A stretch of DNA of 64,000 nucleotides from DATMER01 sp963844885. Its GTDB lineage: Bacteria > Acidobacteriota > Thermoanaerobaculia > Multivoradales > UBA5704. The stretch is from assembly GCA_963844885.1 (NCBI GenBank), contig CAWJQA010000011.1, forward strand, positions 62,001-126,000, read 5' to 3'. The position numbers and the translations under genes were made by a program. Under the pieces are notes generated by a model. It did not search any database, was not told where the DNA came from, and worked only from the letters and a program-made list of their open reading frames with translations. This document shows positions 1 to 6,772 of the stretch, piece after piece; position 1 is the first letter of the stretch; every line of letters begins with the position of its first letter.

Positions 1-1213
1 CCCGGTCGATCGTCATCCGCACCTTGGGCACGTTGACGCTCTCCAGGTTGACCGTGTGGTTGCCGGAGGCCGAGAGGAACGTCCCTTCGCTCTGGAAGGC
101 GACGCTCGGGTCCAGGTCCGGAACCTCGACGTCGGCCGAGTAGTCGTCGGTGAGGACGGCGTCGTCCGTGGCCGGCATCCCCTTGGCGACCATGAGCGTG
201 TAGGTCGAGCCCGGCTTCATGTCGCCGGTGATGGCGAGCTCGTTGCGGTTGGCCGACAGGCGCATGCGGACGGCCGGCTCGATCTTGAGGTACTTCTCGG
301 CCACGGCGGCGGAGATGGGGGACGAGAATTTGACGGTGACCGTCGATTCGCGGTCGCCCGGAGCGACCTCGAAGCCCCAGACGGCGAGCTTCGTGGAGGA
401 GCCGACCGGGATCTCCTGGACGTAATCTTCCTTGAGCGGCACGTTGCCGTTGGAAGGCGTCAGGCTCTGGTCGATGACGAGGCGGAGCTTGCGCTCTTCC
501 TTGTTCTTCTGGATCGTGGGGGTGACGAACGAGATCGTCGGCGAATCCCAGTCCGTCTCCAGCTCCAGCGTCAGGGGCTCGCCCCCGGCCGGGTCTTCGA
601 GCTTGACCTTGGTGATGAGGACTTTGGGGTCCACCGGGTAGTTGAACCGCATCTGGCCGCGGAACAGGATGCGCGCCTTGCCTTCGATGGCCGGCTCTTC
701 GGTGACGTCCACCCCTTCGACGAGGAACTGGTCGGTGCGCACGGTCAGCTCCCGGTCGCCGACAAAGACCATCCCTTCCTTGAGGAAGTGCTCGGGTTCG
801 AGCTTGACCGTGTACTCGGAAGCCACCGGCAGACCGCCGCTCGGCTGGAACCGGAGAGCGTTGGTATCGCGCCAGGTCCACGACCCGCCGAGGGCCGGCT
901 CGATCGTCGCCGGAGGCGGATCGAGCACCGTGTTCACCTTGCCGTCGCCGAGCGCCTTGTCAAAGACAATGTCGAAGTACTGGCGGTTCTCGCGATCGAC
1001 CACGACGTCGAACACGGACACCGTCTCCGCATTGCCGGCCCGAAGCCGGGCGAGGGCGGCGGTGATGGGGTTCTTGAAGGCATAGGCGGACACGGACACC
1101 AGGGAAAGGCCGAGCAGGATGAGGACGATATCCTTCCCGGACCACTTCCTGACGAACAGCGAGCGCAGACGGGGCACGATCCGGTCCCGGAGAGACGGAC
1201 GGTCGGTGGACAT
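1..1213 (-). CDS. Alpha-2-macroglobulin family protein, N-terminal part (runs off window)
   Basis: Only the first 404 codons lie in the window; the gene continues past position 1. The start ATG at 1213 is preceded by an AGGAGG box 11 bases upstream. Residues about 28-46 form one hydrophobic segment, so the protein is membrane-anchored or exported. Beyond it come beta-rich segments typical of the macroglobulin-like domains of large bacterial alpha-2-macroglobulins, ending in the NVPKVRMTIDR type of strand that introduces the next such domain. Known members trap proteases in the periplasm, usually together with a penicillin-binding protein. The bait region and any thioester lie outside the window, so the subtype cannot be told. 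The frame is open throughout with no damage. The family call is from recognition of the sequence style, not a search. Confidence 0.7.
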   Translation of the reverse strand, partial: MSTDRPSLRDRIVPRLRSLFVRKWSGKDIVLILLGLSLVSVSAYAFKNPITAALARLRAGNAETVSVFDVVVDRENRQYFDIVFDKALGDGKVNTVLDPPPATIEPALGGSWTWRDTNALRFQPSGGLPVASEYTVKLEPEHFLKEGMVFVGDRELTVRTDQFLVEGVDVTEEPAIEGKARILFRGQMRFNYPVDPKVLITKVKLEDPAGGEPLTLELETDWDSPTISFVTPTIQKNKEERKLRLVIDQSLTPSNGNVPLKEDYVQEIPVGSSTKLAVWGFEVAPGDRESTVTVKFSSPISAAVAEKYLKIEPAVRMRLSANRNELAITGDMKPGSTYTLMVAKGMPATDDAVLTDDYSADVEVPDLDPSVAFQSEGTFLSASGNHTVNLESVNVPKVRMTIDR

Positions 1214-1348
1214 AGGGGTACAGGCCTCCTAAAGGGGGATACAGCTAGGATATAGCCTACACCAGAACGTCCGCGGAGGTGCCTGCCGTTTTTCAAGGGT
1301 TTCTCCGAGGCTCGCACCCCTGCGGGCTTGTTTGTCGCGGTGGGGCGC

Positions 1349-1650
1349 CTCGCCGAGACCTGTCGACGTTCTGCCGAAGCCTTTCGGCGTCTCCCACAAC
1401 CTTTCGGCGTCTCCCGCGGGCTCTCGCCGGTCCGGCAGCACCTCTCGGCGAGTCGCCGAAGGTTGTCGGCGAACCCCGAGACCCTTCGCCGGCCGGCGCC
1501 ACCTCTCGGCCCCACGCCGAGCCGTCTCGGGGAGCGGCCACAGCCTTCGGCCAGCCGCCGCGACCTTCGGCATGCCGCCGAGACCTTTCGGCGACCGGCT
1601 CCACCTTTCGGCGCTCCGCCGAAAGCTTCGCCGAGGCGCCGAAACTTGGA
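1349..1650. repeat. Tandem array of about 15 degenerate 20-21 bp units
   Basis: Units share the core ACCTTTCGGCG followed by a few variable bases and CGCCGA. Spacing is 20 or 21 bp, so units drift between reading frames, and none of the overlapping open frames looks like a real protein. The core is one base different from ACCTATCGGCG, the reverse-complement core of the arrays at 32785 and 42560, so these are one family. There are no unique spacers between units. Confidence 0.75.
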
Positions 1651-1733
1651 GCCGGCCCGGGAACAACTCTGGCGAGACGGCTACACCTCTCGGCAGAATG
1701 GCGGCAACTCCGGCTGGCCGCCCTATTGTGCTT

Positions 1734-1781
1734 GGTGTGTGGGAGGGGGTTCGTGGGTGAGCGGCGGGTGGCAGCCTCTTG
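1734..1781. repeat. 48-bp dispersed repeat, copy 1
   Basis: Nearly identical to 3381-3428; only three positions differ by my reading. It lies between the repeat array and the antitoxin gene. Both copies sit just outside TA modules, so they may mark old insertion or recombination ends. Confidence 0.7.
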
Positions 1782-1851
1782 GTTGGGCGTGGTAACCTCT
1801 TGACTTGACTATGGTGCCGACCGTGGAGAAGGATGGCACAGGAGGATGTCC

Positions 1852-2079
1852 ATGCGCACCATCAAAGCTTCGGAGTTCAAAGACAGGTGTCTTCAGTTGA
1901 TGGAAGAGGTCACCGAGAGCGGTGAGTCGCTGGTGATCACCAAGCGCGGCAAGCCCTTTTCCGTTCTGTCTCCCTATCCCAGCCGCTCCTCCTCTCTTTA
2001 CGGACGCCACCGTGACTCCCTGACGATTCGCGGCGACATTGTGGCTCCGATTGATGAAACCTGGGATGCCGAGCGTTGA
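1852..2079 (+). CDS. Phd/YefM-family antitoxin
   Basis: A protein of 75 residues whose first 40 residues (MRTIKASEFKDRCL, then a VTESGESLVITKRGKP stretch) match the DNA-binding Phd/YefM fold. The family binds its own promoter and neutralises a partner toxin. I chose the ATG at 1852 because GGAGG sits six bases before it; the ATG at 1846 would touch the GGAGG. The last four bases overlap the start of a PIN-domain toxin remnant, the normal coupling for this family. The antitoxin looks intact although its toxin is broken. Confidence 0.8.
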   Translation: MRTIKASEFKDRCLQLMEEVTESGESLVITKRGKPFSVLSPYPSRSSSLYGRHRDSLTIRGDIVAPIDETWDAER

Positions 2080-2190
2080 CGCTCCTTGACACCCACGTCC
2101 TGATCTGGCTCGACAGCGCGGACCCGCGATTGGGAGTCGAGGCCAGGGAGGCGATCGAAAAGGCCCACCAGGCGGGCGAGCTCGCCGTCA
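2076..2190 (+). pseudogene. Truncated PIN-domain (VapC-like) toxin
   Basis: The reading frame starts MTLLDTHVLIWLDSADPRLG, the N-terminal strand and first acidic residue of PIN ribonucleases, and continues through AREAIEKAHQAGELAVNA. It then loses any match. Just there the DNA becomes the antisense of an antitoxin remnant (2188-2361). The toxin is thus cut after about 38 residues and lacks the other catalytic acidic residues, so it should be inactive. Confidence 0.7.
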
Positions 2191-2361
2191 ACGCCGATCC
2201 TCGATCACCATCTCAGAGGCCAGCTTGCCTCGGTTTGGAAGCGCCGGGCTCTGAAACGCCCTGTGCGAGGTCCGCCGTGGCAGTGTGACCAGACCGCGGG
2301 CCGCCATCTCGGCCAGACGTTCGCCATCCTCAAGAAGCATCGCGATCACCTCTTGAGCAAC
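2188..2361 (-). pseudogene. Antitoxin remnant (C-terminal part, Phd/VapB-like)
   Basis: On the minus strand an open frame reads VAQEVIAMLLEDGERLAEMAARG, and ends with GKLASEMVIEDRR and a stop at 2190-2188. That ending is typical of the toxin-binding tail of Phd-type antitoxins paired with PIN toxins. No DNA-binding N-terminus precedes it. It abuts the truncated PIN toxin head-on at about 2188, which looks like a deletion or recombination junction between two TA modules. Confidence 0.5.
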
Positions 2362-2367
2362 TCGTCC

Positions 2368-2757
2368 TCAAAGCTCGGGACCGACCCGATTCACCGTGAA
2401 GCTTTTGAAATGTGGATCGGTGGTCAGCACGGACAGCCCTCGCCGATGGGCGACGGTCGCGATGACCGCGTCGGTCAGTGGAACTGTGATTCCGCGCCGC
2501 CGAAGCGCTTGGAGATCCTCACCAGCGTCCTGCCAGTCCTCCCGCACAGTCTCAATGAATGGCAGGCTAGAGAACAAAGTGGTCAGATGCCGCCGCTCCT
2601 TGTCAGTCTTGATGCCCTGAAGAAGCTCCGTCAGCACAACCCCGGTCACCACGGCCTGGTCTTTCCCTACAAGCTCCGCGACAAGCTGACTGACTGCATC
2701 AGTGCCGTACCGAAAGAACTGGATCCAGGCAGACGTGTCGATAATGACGTTAGCCAT
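2368..2757 (-). CDS. vapC: PIN-domain ribonuclease toxin (VapC family)
   Basis: A 129-residue protein of normal VapC length. It opens with VIIDTSAWIQFF (first catalytic Asp), has LTELLQG (second acidic residue), LTDAVIATVA (third) and LTTDPHF (fourth), so all the metal-binding acidic positions are present. VapC toxins are Mg-dependent endoribonucleases held inactive by VapB. It starts four bases after the stop of the antitoxin gene at 2762, as expected for a vapBC operon. No damage is seen. Confidence 0.88.
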   Translation of the reverse strand: MANVIIDTSAWIQFFRYGTDAVSQLVAELVGKDQAVVTGVVLTELLQGIKTDKERRHLTTLFSSLPFIETVREDWQDAGEDLQALRRRGITVPLTDAVIATVAHRRGLSVLTTDPHFKSFTVNRVGPEL

Positions 2758-2761
2758 CGAC

Positions 2762-2968
2762 TCAGGCTTCTTCGAGCTCGCTCTCGCGAAGCTGGCGCCA
2801 GTTGTCCTCGATCTCTAGCCGACCCCGGAGTGCCAGAAGCTCTTCCTTACGGCGCAGTCGAATGAACTCCTTGAGCGCGTCCCGTACGGCCTGAGTCTTC
2901 GTCGTCGCGTGGGTAAATCGCATGAGGTCAGCAAACAGGCCATCTTCGATGTGGATTGTGGTTCGCAT
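2762..2968 (-). CDS. vapB: VapB-type antitoxin (ribbon-helix-helix)
   Basis: The start chosen at 2968 gives MRTTIHIEDGLFADLMRFTH, the usual VapB N-terminal strand and helix. An upstream start at 3004 would add 12 residues with no family match. The C-terminal half is charged and suited to wrap around the toxin. It is co-transcribed with vapC, four bases apart. An imperfect dyad TATGC-N9-GCATA at 2987-3005, just upstream, could be its operator. Confidence 0.82.
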   Translation of the reverse strand: MRTTIHIEDGLFADLMRFTHATTKTQAVRDALKEFIRLRRKEELLALRGRLEIEDNWRQLRESELEEA

Positions 2969-2986
2969 AAGGGAAGCCGCCATTCG

Positions 2987-3005
2987 TATGCGCCATAGTA
3001 GCATA
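2987..3005. promoter_or_regulatory. Possible operator of the vapBC module
   Basis: Five-base arms TATGC and GCATA separated by nine bases, 18 bases upstream of the chosen vapB start. VapB dimers bind dyads of this kind in their own promoters. The arms are short, so the call is tentative. Confidence 0.3.
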
Positions 3006-3072
3006 CCGTGGGCGAGGCGTGCGTGCGAGGTGGAAAGCGTCAGCGTCTCGCCGACGCCGCGGACCAGACCCT

Positions 3073-3088
3073 GTCCTCATAAGAGGAC
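3073..3088. repeat. Short hairpin GTCCTC-ATAA-GAGGAC
   Basis: Perfect six-base arms with a four-base loop. The same arms with loop AGAA recur at 4738-4753, so the element is repeated within 1.7 kb. Confidence 0.6.
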
Positions 3089-3380
3089 AAAAAGTACAAG
3101 TTCGATTCTTTTTGGTCCGAAGAAATAGCCTGAAAGCCCTAGACGAAGCCGTCAGGCGTTCCGTAGACTCTCCCTGAAGTGAAGGGCGACGAACGACGAT
3201 GCCAGACGCGGGTCCCCACGACCGACCGGCCGCTCGTGACCTTCACCTTGAAGGGGGAACGCAGTCGGGTCCCCCTTCCGCTCATTGACAATTTGGAGGA
3301 ATGACGGCCGCCGAGTCCAAGGCCTCCGTCGTTCCGCAGAGGTCCGCCTGCCGGGGAGGGTAGGCGGGGCCACCGCCGGA

Positions 3381-3428
3381 GGTGTGTGGGAAGGGGCTCG
3401 TGGGTGAGCGGCGGGTGGCAGCCTCTTG
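3381..3428. repeat. 48-bp dispersed repeat, copy 2
   Basis: Second copy of the sequence at 1734-1781, in the same orientation, just before the terminator at 3466. Confidence 0.7.
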
Positions 3429-3465
3429 TTTGGAAACCTCCCCGCGCCGTCCGTTCATCCTGGGA

Positions 3466-3493
3466 CCGCCGGCGCCCCGCCGGCGGTTTTTTT
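3466..3493 (+). terminator. Strong intrinsic terminator
   Basis: Nine-base GC stem (CCGCCGGCG, loop CCC, CGCCGGCGG) followed by seven T residues on the plus strand. No gene ending just upstream on this strand was recognised. Confidence 0.85.
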
Positions 3494-3566
3494 CTCAAGG
3501 GGCGCCTCGTTTCCCTCTCGAGTCGTTCCCGGCGGCGCGTGGGTGCCAGCTTCGCGTGCCGACATC

Positions 3567-3582
3567 CGATAGTGTACTATCG
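3567..3582. promoter_or_regulatory. Dyad operator CGATAGTGTACTATCG
   Basis: Seven-base arms CGATAGT and ACTATCG with a two-base centre, 20 bases before the ribbon-helix-helix antitoxin start at 3603. This is the expected place for an autoregulatory TA operator. Its reverse complement holds TAGTACACT, also found just upstream of the TA module at 16102. Confidence 0.6.
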
Positions 3583-3602
3583 ACCAAGGAAGGAGCGAGA
3601 CG

Positions 3603-3866
3603 ATGGCGCGATACACTCGGCGGGCTCAGGTTCTCCTGACCGAGGCTCAATACCGGAGCCTCCAGACTCTGGCCGAAGCCGAGGAGAAGCCCTTGGGCGT
3701 CCTGCTTCGGGAGGCGGCCGAAGAGGTGTACTTCCAGGAGAAGCAACGCGGGCAAAAAGCCCGAGCGGCCCGCGAGCTCCTTGCCCTGCCCGGCACCGAT
3801 GTCCCCAAGGACTACCAGGAGTGGGAGCGCCGGTACCTCGACCAGCGGGTCGAGACTCATGGCTGA
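3603..3866 (+). CDS. Ribbon-helix-helix antitoxin
   Basis: An 87-residue protein: MARYTRRAQVLLTEAQYRSL, then a helix-turn-helix pair (LAEAEEKPLGVLLREAAEEVY) fits a CopG/RHH DNA-binding fold, and the rest is a charged toxin-binding tail. AAGGAG lies eight bases before the ATG. Its stop overlaps the following PIN toxin by eight bases. An operator-like dyad precedes it. Role inferred: autoregulator and antidote of the downstream toxin. Confidence 0.75.
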   Translation: MARYTRRAQVLLTEAQYRSLQTLAEAEEKPLGVLLREAAEEVYFQEKQRGQKARAARELLALPGTDVPKDYQEWERRYLDQRVETHG

Positions 3867-4296
3867 GGGACACGGGGGACTTCCCCTCTTCCTCGACGCC
3901 AACATCCTGATGTACGCCGTTGGGAAAGACCATCCCAACCGAGAACCGTGTCGCGAGATCCTTCGCCGGATCGAGGCTGACGACCTGATCGTGGTGACCA
4001 GCGTGGAAGTGCTCCAGGAGCTCCTCCACCGCTATCGGTCTCTCGGCCGGCCAGATCTTGCAACCACGGTTTACCGGGCTACCAAAGATCTCTGTGAGGA
4101 GATCTTGTCGGTGACCGAGGAAGATCTCGACCATGCACACAAGATTTTGCAGGCGCACGGGTCGATCAGCGTCCGGGACGCGCTTCATGCCGCGACCGCT
4201 CTGCGCCGAGGCATCAAAGGCATCCTGACCACCGATCGTCACTTCGACGATCTCCCTGAGATAACCCGGTTGGACCCGGTCGACCTGGTGGGTTGA
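3859..4296 (+). CDS. PIN-domain ribonuclease toxin
   Basis: A 145-residue protein with LFLDANILMYAVG near the start, VTSVEVLQELLHRY, VRDALHAATAL and LTTDRHFDDL, matching the four acidic motifs of PIN nucleases. I chose the ATG at 3859, which overlaps the antitoxin stop by eight bases; the longer frame from 3781 would only add a stretch antiparallel in sense to the antitoxin. Expected to cleave RNA when free of the antitoxin. Intact. Confidence 0.85.
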   Translation: MAEGHGGLPLFLDANILMYAVGKDHPNREPCREILRRIEADDLIVVTSVEVLQELLHRYRSLGRPDLATTVYRATKDLCEEILSVTEEDLDHAHKILQAHGSISVRDALHAATALRRGIKGILTTDRHFDDLPEITRLDPVDLVG

Positions 4297-4303
4297 AACG
4301 TCG

Positions 4304-4500
4304 AGTTGCCACTACGCCCTGTTTCTGGCGGCCTTCCGGGATGCCGCCGAGCAACTCAAGGCTGGAGACCGCCTGGCGCAGTTCCCGCTGGGATCGTTTC
4401 CGCCCGGCCTGCCGTTCGTGGCGAGCGCTGCCACCGTAGGCGGCGAGCGCCGCAACCCGACCCTCAGCGCAGTTCAAGCTGACGTCATCCCCGGGTCGTG
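4304..4500 (+). pseudogene. REP-associated (Y1) transposase-like C-terminal remnant, plus strand
   Basis: Reads YALFLAAFRDAAEQLKAGD, then FPLGSFPPGLPFV in one frame, the tail seen in five other remnants between 13.5 and 18 kb, here inverted relative to them. I link the tail to REP-associated tyrosine transposases of Acidobacteria/Planctomycetes from memory; no catalytic HUH motif is present in the window, so that link is not proven by the sequence. Confidence 0.5.
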
Positions 4501-4514
4501 ATCGGGAGAAACCT

Positions 4515-4618
4515 GTCCGCAGAGGGCGGTTGAGGGTCTGCGGGCCGAGTTTTCGACCATCTGATCGGCCTTCGGAGGGCCGGTTTCCGCGGCTTCCCCG
4601 AAAACTACCGCTGTAGTC
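4515..4618. repeat. 104-bp duplicated structured element, copy 1
   Basis: Closely matches 4954-5056. It contains small hairpins, for example GGCC-TTCGGA-GGCC and ACTAC-CGCT-GTAGT, conserved in both copies. It is followed by purine-rich then pyrimidine-rich tracts. It has no coding look, and could be a structured RNA or a regulatory element. No named RNA family was recognised. Confidence 0.6.
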
Positions 4619-4737
4619 GGGCTCCGGCGACTGCGAAGGGGGAGAAAGGCGACATCTGTCGCCTCGGTTCTGCCTCTCCTCCTCCCGAAACCCTCCCGGA
4701 AACCTCAGACACCTTTTTCCCCGCCCCTTTTTCGGGC

Positions 4738-4753
4738 GTCCTCAGAAGAGGAC
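4738..4753. repeat. Short hairpin GTCCTC-AGAA-GAGGAC
   Basis: Same arms as the hairpin at 3073-3088, with a different loop. Confidence 0.6.
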
Positions 4754-4953
4754 GAGGGCGCACCGCTGCCACAGTTGGGGGGGTGATGCTAGTCCTAGGA
4801 TCAAGGGTTTAGGAACCTCCACTGCGCTGGCATGGCACATGCTTTCACTGCTTTGAACTGGCCGCCTGTAGCTACATAGAGGCACGCGACCACTATACTG
4901 GGAAAATCGGGTGGCACCCTTCTCTTCTGGGGGGAACTTTACCCGGTCCGCCG

Positions 4954-5056
4954 GTCCGCTGAGGGCGGTTGAGGGTCTGCGAGCCGGTTCCGACCATCTG
5001 ATCGGCCTTCGGATGGCCGGTTTGTCGCTGCTTCCCCGAAAACTACCGCTGTAGTC
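4954..5056. repeat. 104-bp duplicated structured element, copy 2
   Basis: Second copy of 4515-4618 with scattered substitutions; the ends and the ACTAC-CGCT-GTAGT hairpin are kept. It lies about 130 bp upstream of the promoter of the aminotransferase/transporter operon. Confidence 0.6.
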
Positions 5057-5183
5057 AATCCTCCGAGGAGAGGGAGGAAACCTCTACCGGCTTGGCTTCG
5101 CCGCTCCTCTTCTCTCAAAGCCTACACCCATTCACGCACACCCCTTCTTGGGTCGTAACCGGGGAGAGGGGTGCTACTAAGAC

Positions 5184-5211
5184 TTGAAATCTCCTCTCAA
5201 TCCAGTAATAC
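5184..5211 (+). promoter_or_regulatory. Sigma-70-type promoter of the low-GC operon
   Basis: TTGAAA (5184-5189), 16-base spacer, TAATAC (5206-5211). The match is good on both boxes and it stands directly upstream of the small peptide ORF at 5249 and the aminotransferase operon. Confidence 0.6.
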
Positions 5212-5248
5212 TGATTGGGGCACTGGCCGGGTGCAAAGGAGAAGGTGC

Positions 5249-5341
5249 TTGAACTACCGTCGCTATGCAGCGATCGTCACTCTGATGGTTCTATTGGCGG
5301 CGATCATAATTGCAGCCATGAGCTACGGAGGGTATTTATGA
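5249..5341 (+). CDS. Small hydrophobic membrane peptide (30 aa)
   Basis: Starts at TTG (5249) with GGAG a few bases before it, and encodes NYRRYAAIVTLMVLLAAIII and a short GGYL tail: a positively charged start followed by a single transmembrane helix. It is the first ORF after the promoter at 5184. Its stop overlaps (ATGA) the next tiny ORF, typical of translational coupling. Function unknown; it could be a small membrane subunit linked to the transporter downstream, or a leader peptide. The non-ATG start and small size keep confidence modest. Confidence 0.45.
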   Translation: MNYRRYAAIVTLMVLLAAIIIAAMSYGGYL

Positions 5342-5373
5342 CGGCCATTTCGTTACCCCCGGAGAAGGGATAA
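5338..5373 (+). CDS. Tiny ORF coupled to the membrane peptide (11 aa)
   Basis: The ATG overlaps the stop of the preceding ORF (ATGA); the product would be MTAISLPPEKG. It may be a leader or chance. Nothing else supports it. Confidence 0.2.
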   Translation: MTAISLPPEKG

Positions 5374-5387
5374 CAACCGCATCTTAG

Positions 5388-5513
5388 GGAGCTGAGGCCA
5401 ACATATGTGCCAATGCGTGCATTGACGAATCAGCGTGTATGCCATTATGCGCAAATCAGACCCCCTCTGGCGACTTGGCTATGTTCGGAAGTCTTGTGCT
5501 GGAGCGTAAGTAG
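5388..5513 (+). other. Open frame with CX3C-X5-CX3C cysteine pattern
   Basis: The frame reads ANICANACIDESACMPLCAN and runs on to GSLVLERK before a stop at 5513. Four cysteines lie in a CX3C, five residues, CX3C pattern. There is no ATG, GTG or TTG before the cysteines after the stop at 5387; the first ATG (5439) starts after the third cysteine. It could be a precursor peptide read from a rare start or a decayed one; it could equally be chance. Confidence 0.25.
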
Positions 5514-5545
5514 GGTCCTTTAGATTAGCAGGAGTGACCTTTTCA

Positions 5546-6772
5546 ATGAATACTGGTTTGGCTGGGCTCCAGAGCCAGTTGGGCACGTTTGGTTCTGATC
5601 CATTAGTTGTCGAAAGAGCCGAGGGTGTCTATCTGTACGACCCGGCAGGCCGGAGATATCTTGATGTAATGTCAGGTTACTGGCTGGCTTGTCTGGGATA
5701 TGGAGACCCGATTCTCTCTAATGTATTGGCACAGTCTAGCAGGCGCTTATCGTTTTGGCATCAATACGGGACGGCACACGTTGATGCCCTGGAGTACGCC
5801 GAGCGGATATTTTCTCTTTTACCGGAGAGGCTTTTAGGCAAAATACTTTTTGCGAACACGGGCTCCGGCGCCATGGAGATTGCGCTTCGCGTTGCCTGCG
5901 CATCCGTAAATCGAAGAGGGAAAATCCCGCGCATTGCGCATCTTGATAGATCATATCACGGCAGCACATTCTTGGCACAGCAGCTCTCCCCTTCTCTCTG
6001 GAATGACTGGCCAAGCAACCTCCGCTTGGAGCCTAAGTACATCACGCAAGTGAATGCCCCGATCTGTCCTTCGAGTTCTTTGGATGTCATTCAATACATT
6101 CAGATCAACAGACCTTCCATAGTTGTGACGGAACCAGTTCAAGGTGTTGGAGGCATGTTCGTTCCTCCAGATGAGTTCTTTGTTGAGCTGCGGAAGGTGT
6201 GCGATGAGTTGGGAATCATTTGGATAAGCGACGAAATTTCCACGGGGTTTGGGGCTACCGGCAGACTTTTTGCATTTGAACACAATGGAGTCCATCCGGA
6301 TATATTGGTGTTGGGCAAAAAAATGGCGGCGGGATACTTCCCCATGTCCGCCGCTGTAGTTGGCAGGGCAGTTTCCGAAGAGGTCTTAAGGGAAGATTTT
6401 CATTACGGTCATTCAACATCGGGCCACCCTATAGGGTGCGCAATAGCTAGGTCGGTTTTGGATCGGGTAGCTGCCCCGACGCTTCTTGCGAATGTGTGCG
6501 AGAGGAGTGTCCAGCTAGTGGCTGGCCTCACGGATCTTCGTTCTACCTACACCTGGGTAGGGCCTGTTCGTGGGCGGGGCCTCATGATCTCACTCGAGGT
6601 GCCTAACTCTGCAATCGCAGAGTCGATTGCGCGCGGCATGAGAGAAACAGGAATCTATGAACTTCCGGAGGGCCGTTTTCTGACGTTCTGCCCGCCGTAC
6701 ATAATCGACGAAGGACAAATCGACAAAGTGCTTGAATCCCTCCGCGGCATATTCGAATGCATCCAACAGTAG
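5546..6772 (+). CDS. Class III (PLP-dependent) aminotransferase
   Basis: A 408-residue protein of normal length for the omega-amino-acid/acetylornithine aminotransferase family. Visible motifs: NTGSGAMEIALR (phosphate-binding turn), DRSYHGST, the ISDEISTGFGATG stretch that holds the ring-binding Asp, and LGKKMAAGYFP with the Schiff-base Lys. The ATG at 5546 is preferred because AGGAG lies 11 bases before it; the GTG at 5534 has no room for a ribosome site. Its 3' end overlaps the transporter ATPase gene by 16 bases. Substrate is unknown; neighbourhood with a polyamine-type importer suggests an amine or omega-amino acid. Base composition is clearly less GC-rich than the flanks, a sign of transfer. 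Confidence 0.85.
   Translation: MNTGLAGLQSQLGTFGSDPLVVERAEGVYLYDPAGRRYLDVMSGYWLACLGYGDPILSNVLAQSSRRLSFWHQYGTAHVDALEYAERIFSLLPERLLGKILFANTGSGAMEIALRVACASVNRRGKIPRIAHLDRSYHGSTFLAQQLSPSLWNDWPSNLRLEPKYITQVNAPICPSSSLDVIQYIQINRPSIVVTEPVQGVGGMFVPPDEFFVELRKVCDELGIIWISDEISTGFGATGRLFAFEHNGVHPDILVLGKKMAAGYFPMSAAVVGRAVSEEVLREDFHYGHSTSGHPIGCAIARSVLDRVAAPTLLANVCERSVQLVAGLTDLRSTYTWVGPVRGRGLMISLEVPNSAIAESIARGMRETGIYELPEGRFLTFCPPYIIDEGQIDKVLESLRGIFECIQQ

Larger units (their letters stand above)
3006..3602. other. Gene-free stretch with hairpin, terminator and repeat
   Basis: No open frame here resembles a protein. It holds a hairpin (3073-3088), the second copy of the 48-bp repeat (3381-3428), a strong plus-strand terminator (3466-3493) and a dyad (3567-3582). 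A terminator without a recognisable gene before it suggests either an unseen small RNA or a lost gene. Confidence 0.6.
4619..5183. other. Gene-free stretch before the low-GC operon
   Basis: Holds the hairpin at 4738-4753 and the second copy of the 104-bp element at 4954-5056. No convincing protein-coding frame is seen. The base composition falls from here toward the operon at 5.2 kb. Confidence 0.5.

Noticed and set aside
56..1255. 399-aa open frame on the plus strand
   Set aside because: It is the antisense shadow of the alpha-2-macroglobulin gene: charged, repetitive composition, no ribosome site or domain.
5388..5513. Calling the CX3C peptide a lanthipeptide or other named RiPP precursor
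   Set aside because: No start codon before the cysteines and no matching modification enzyme in the operon.
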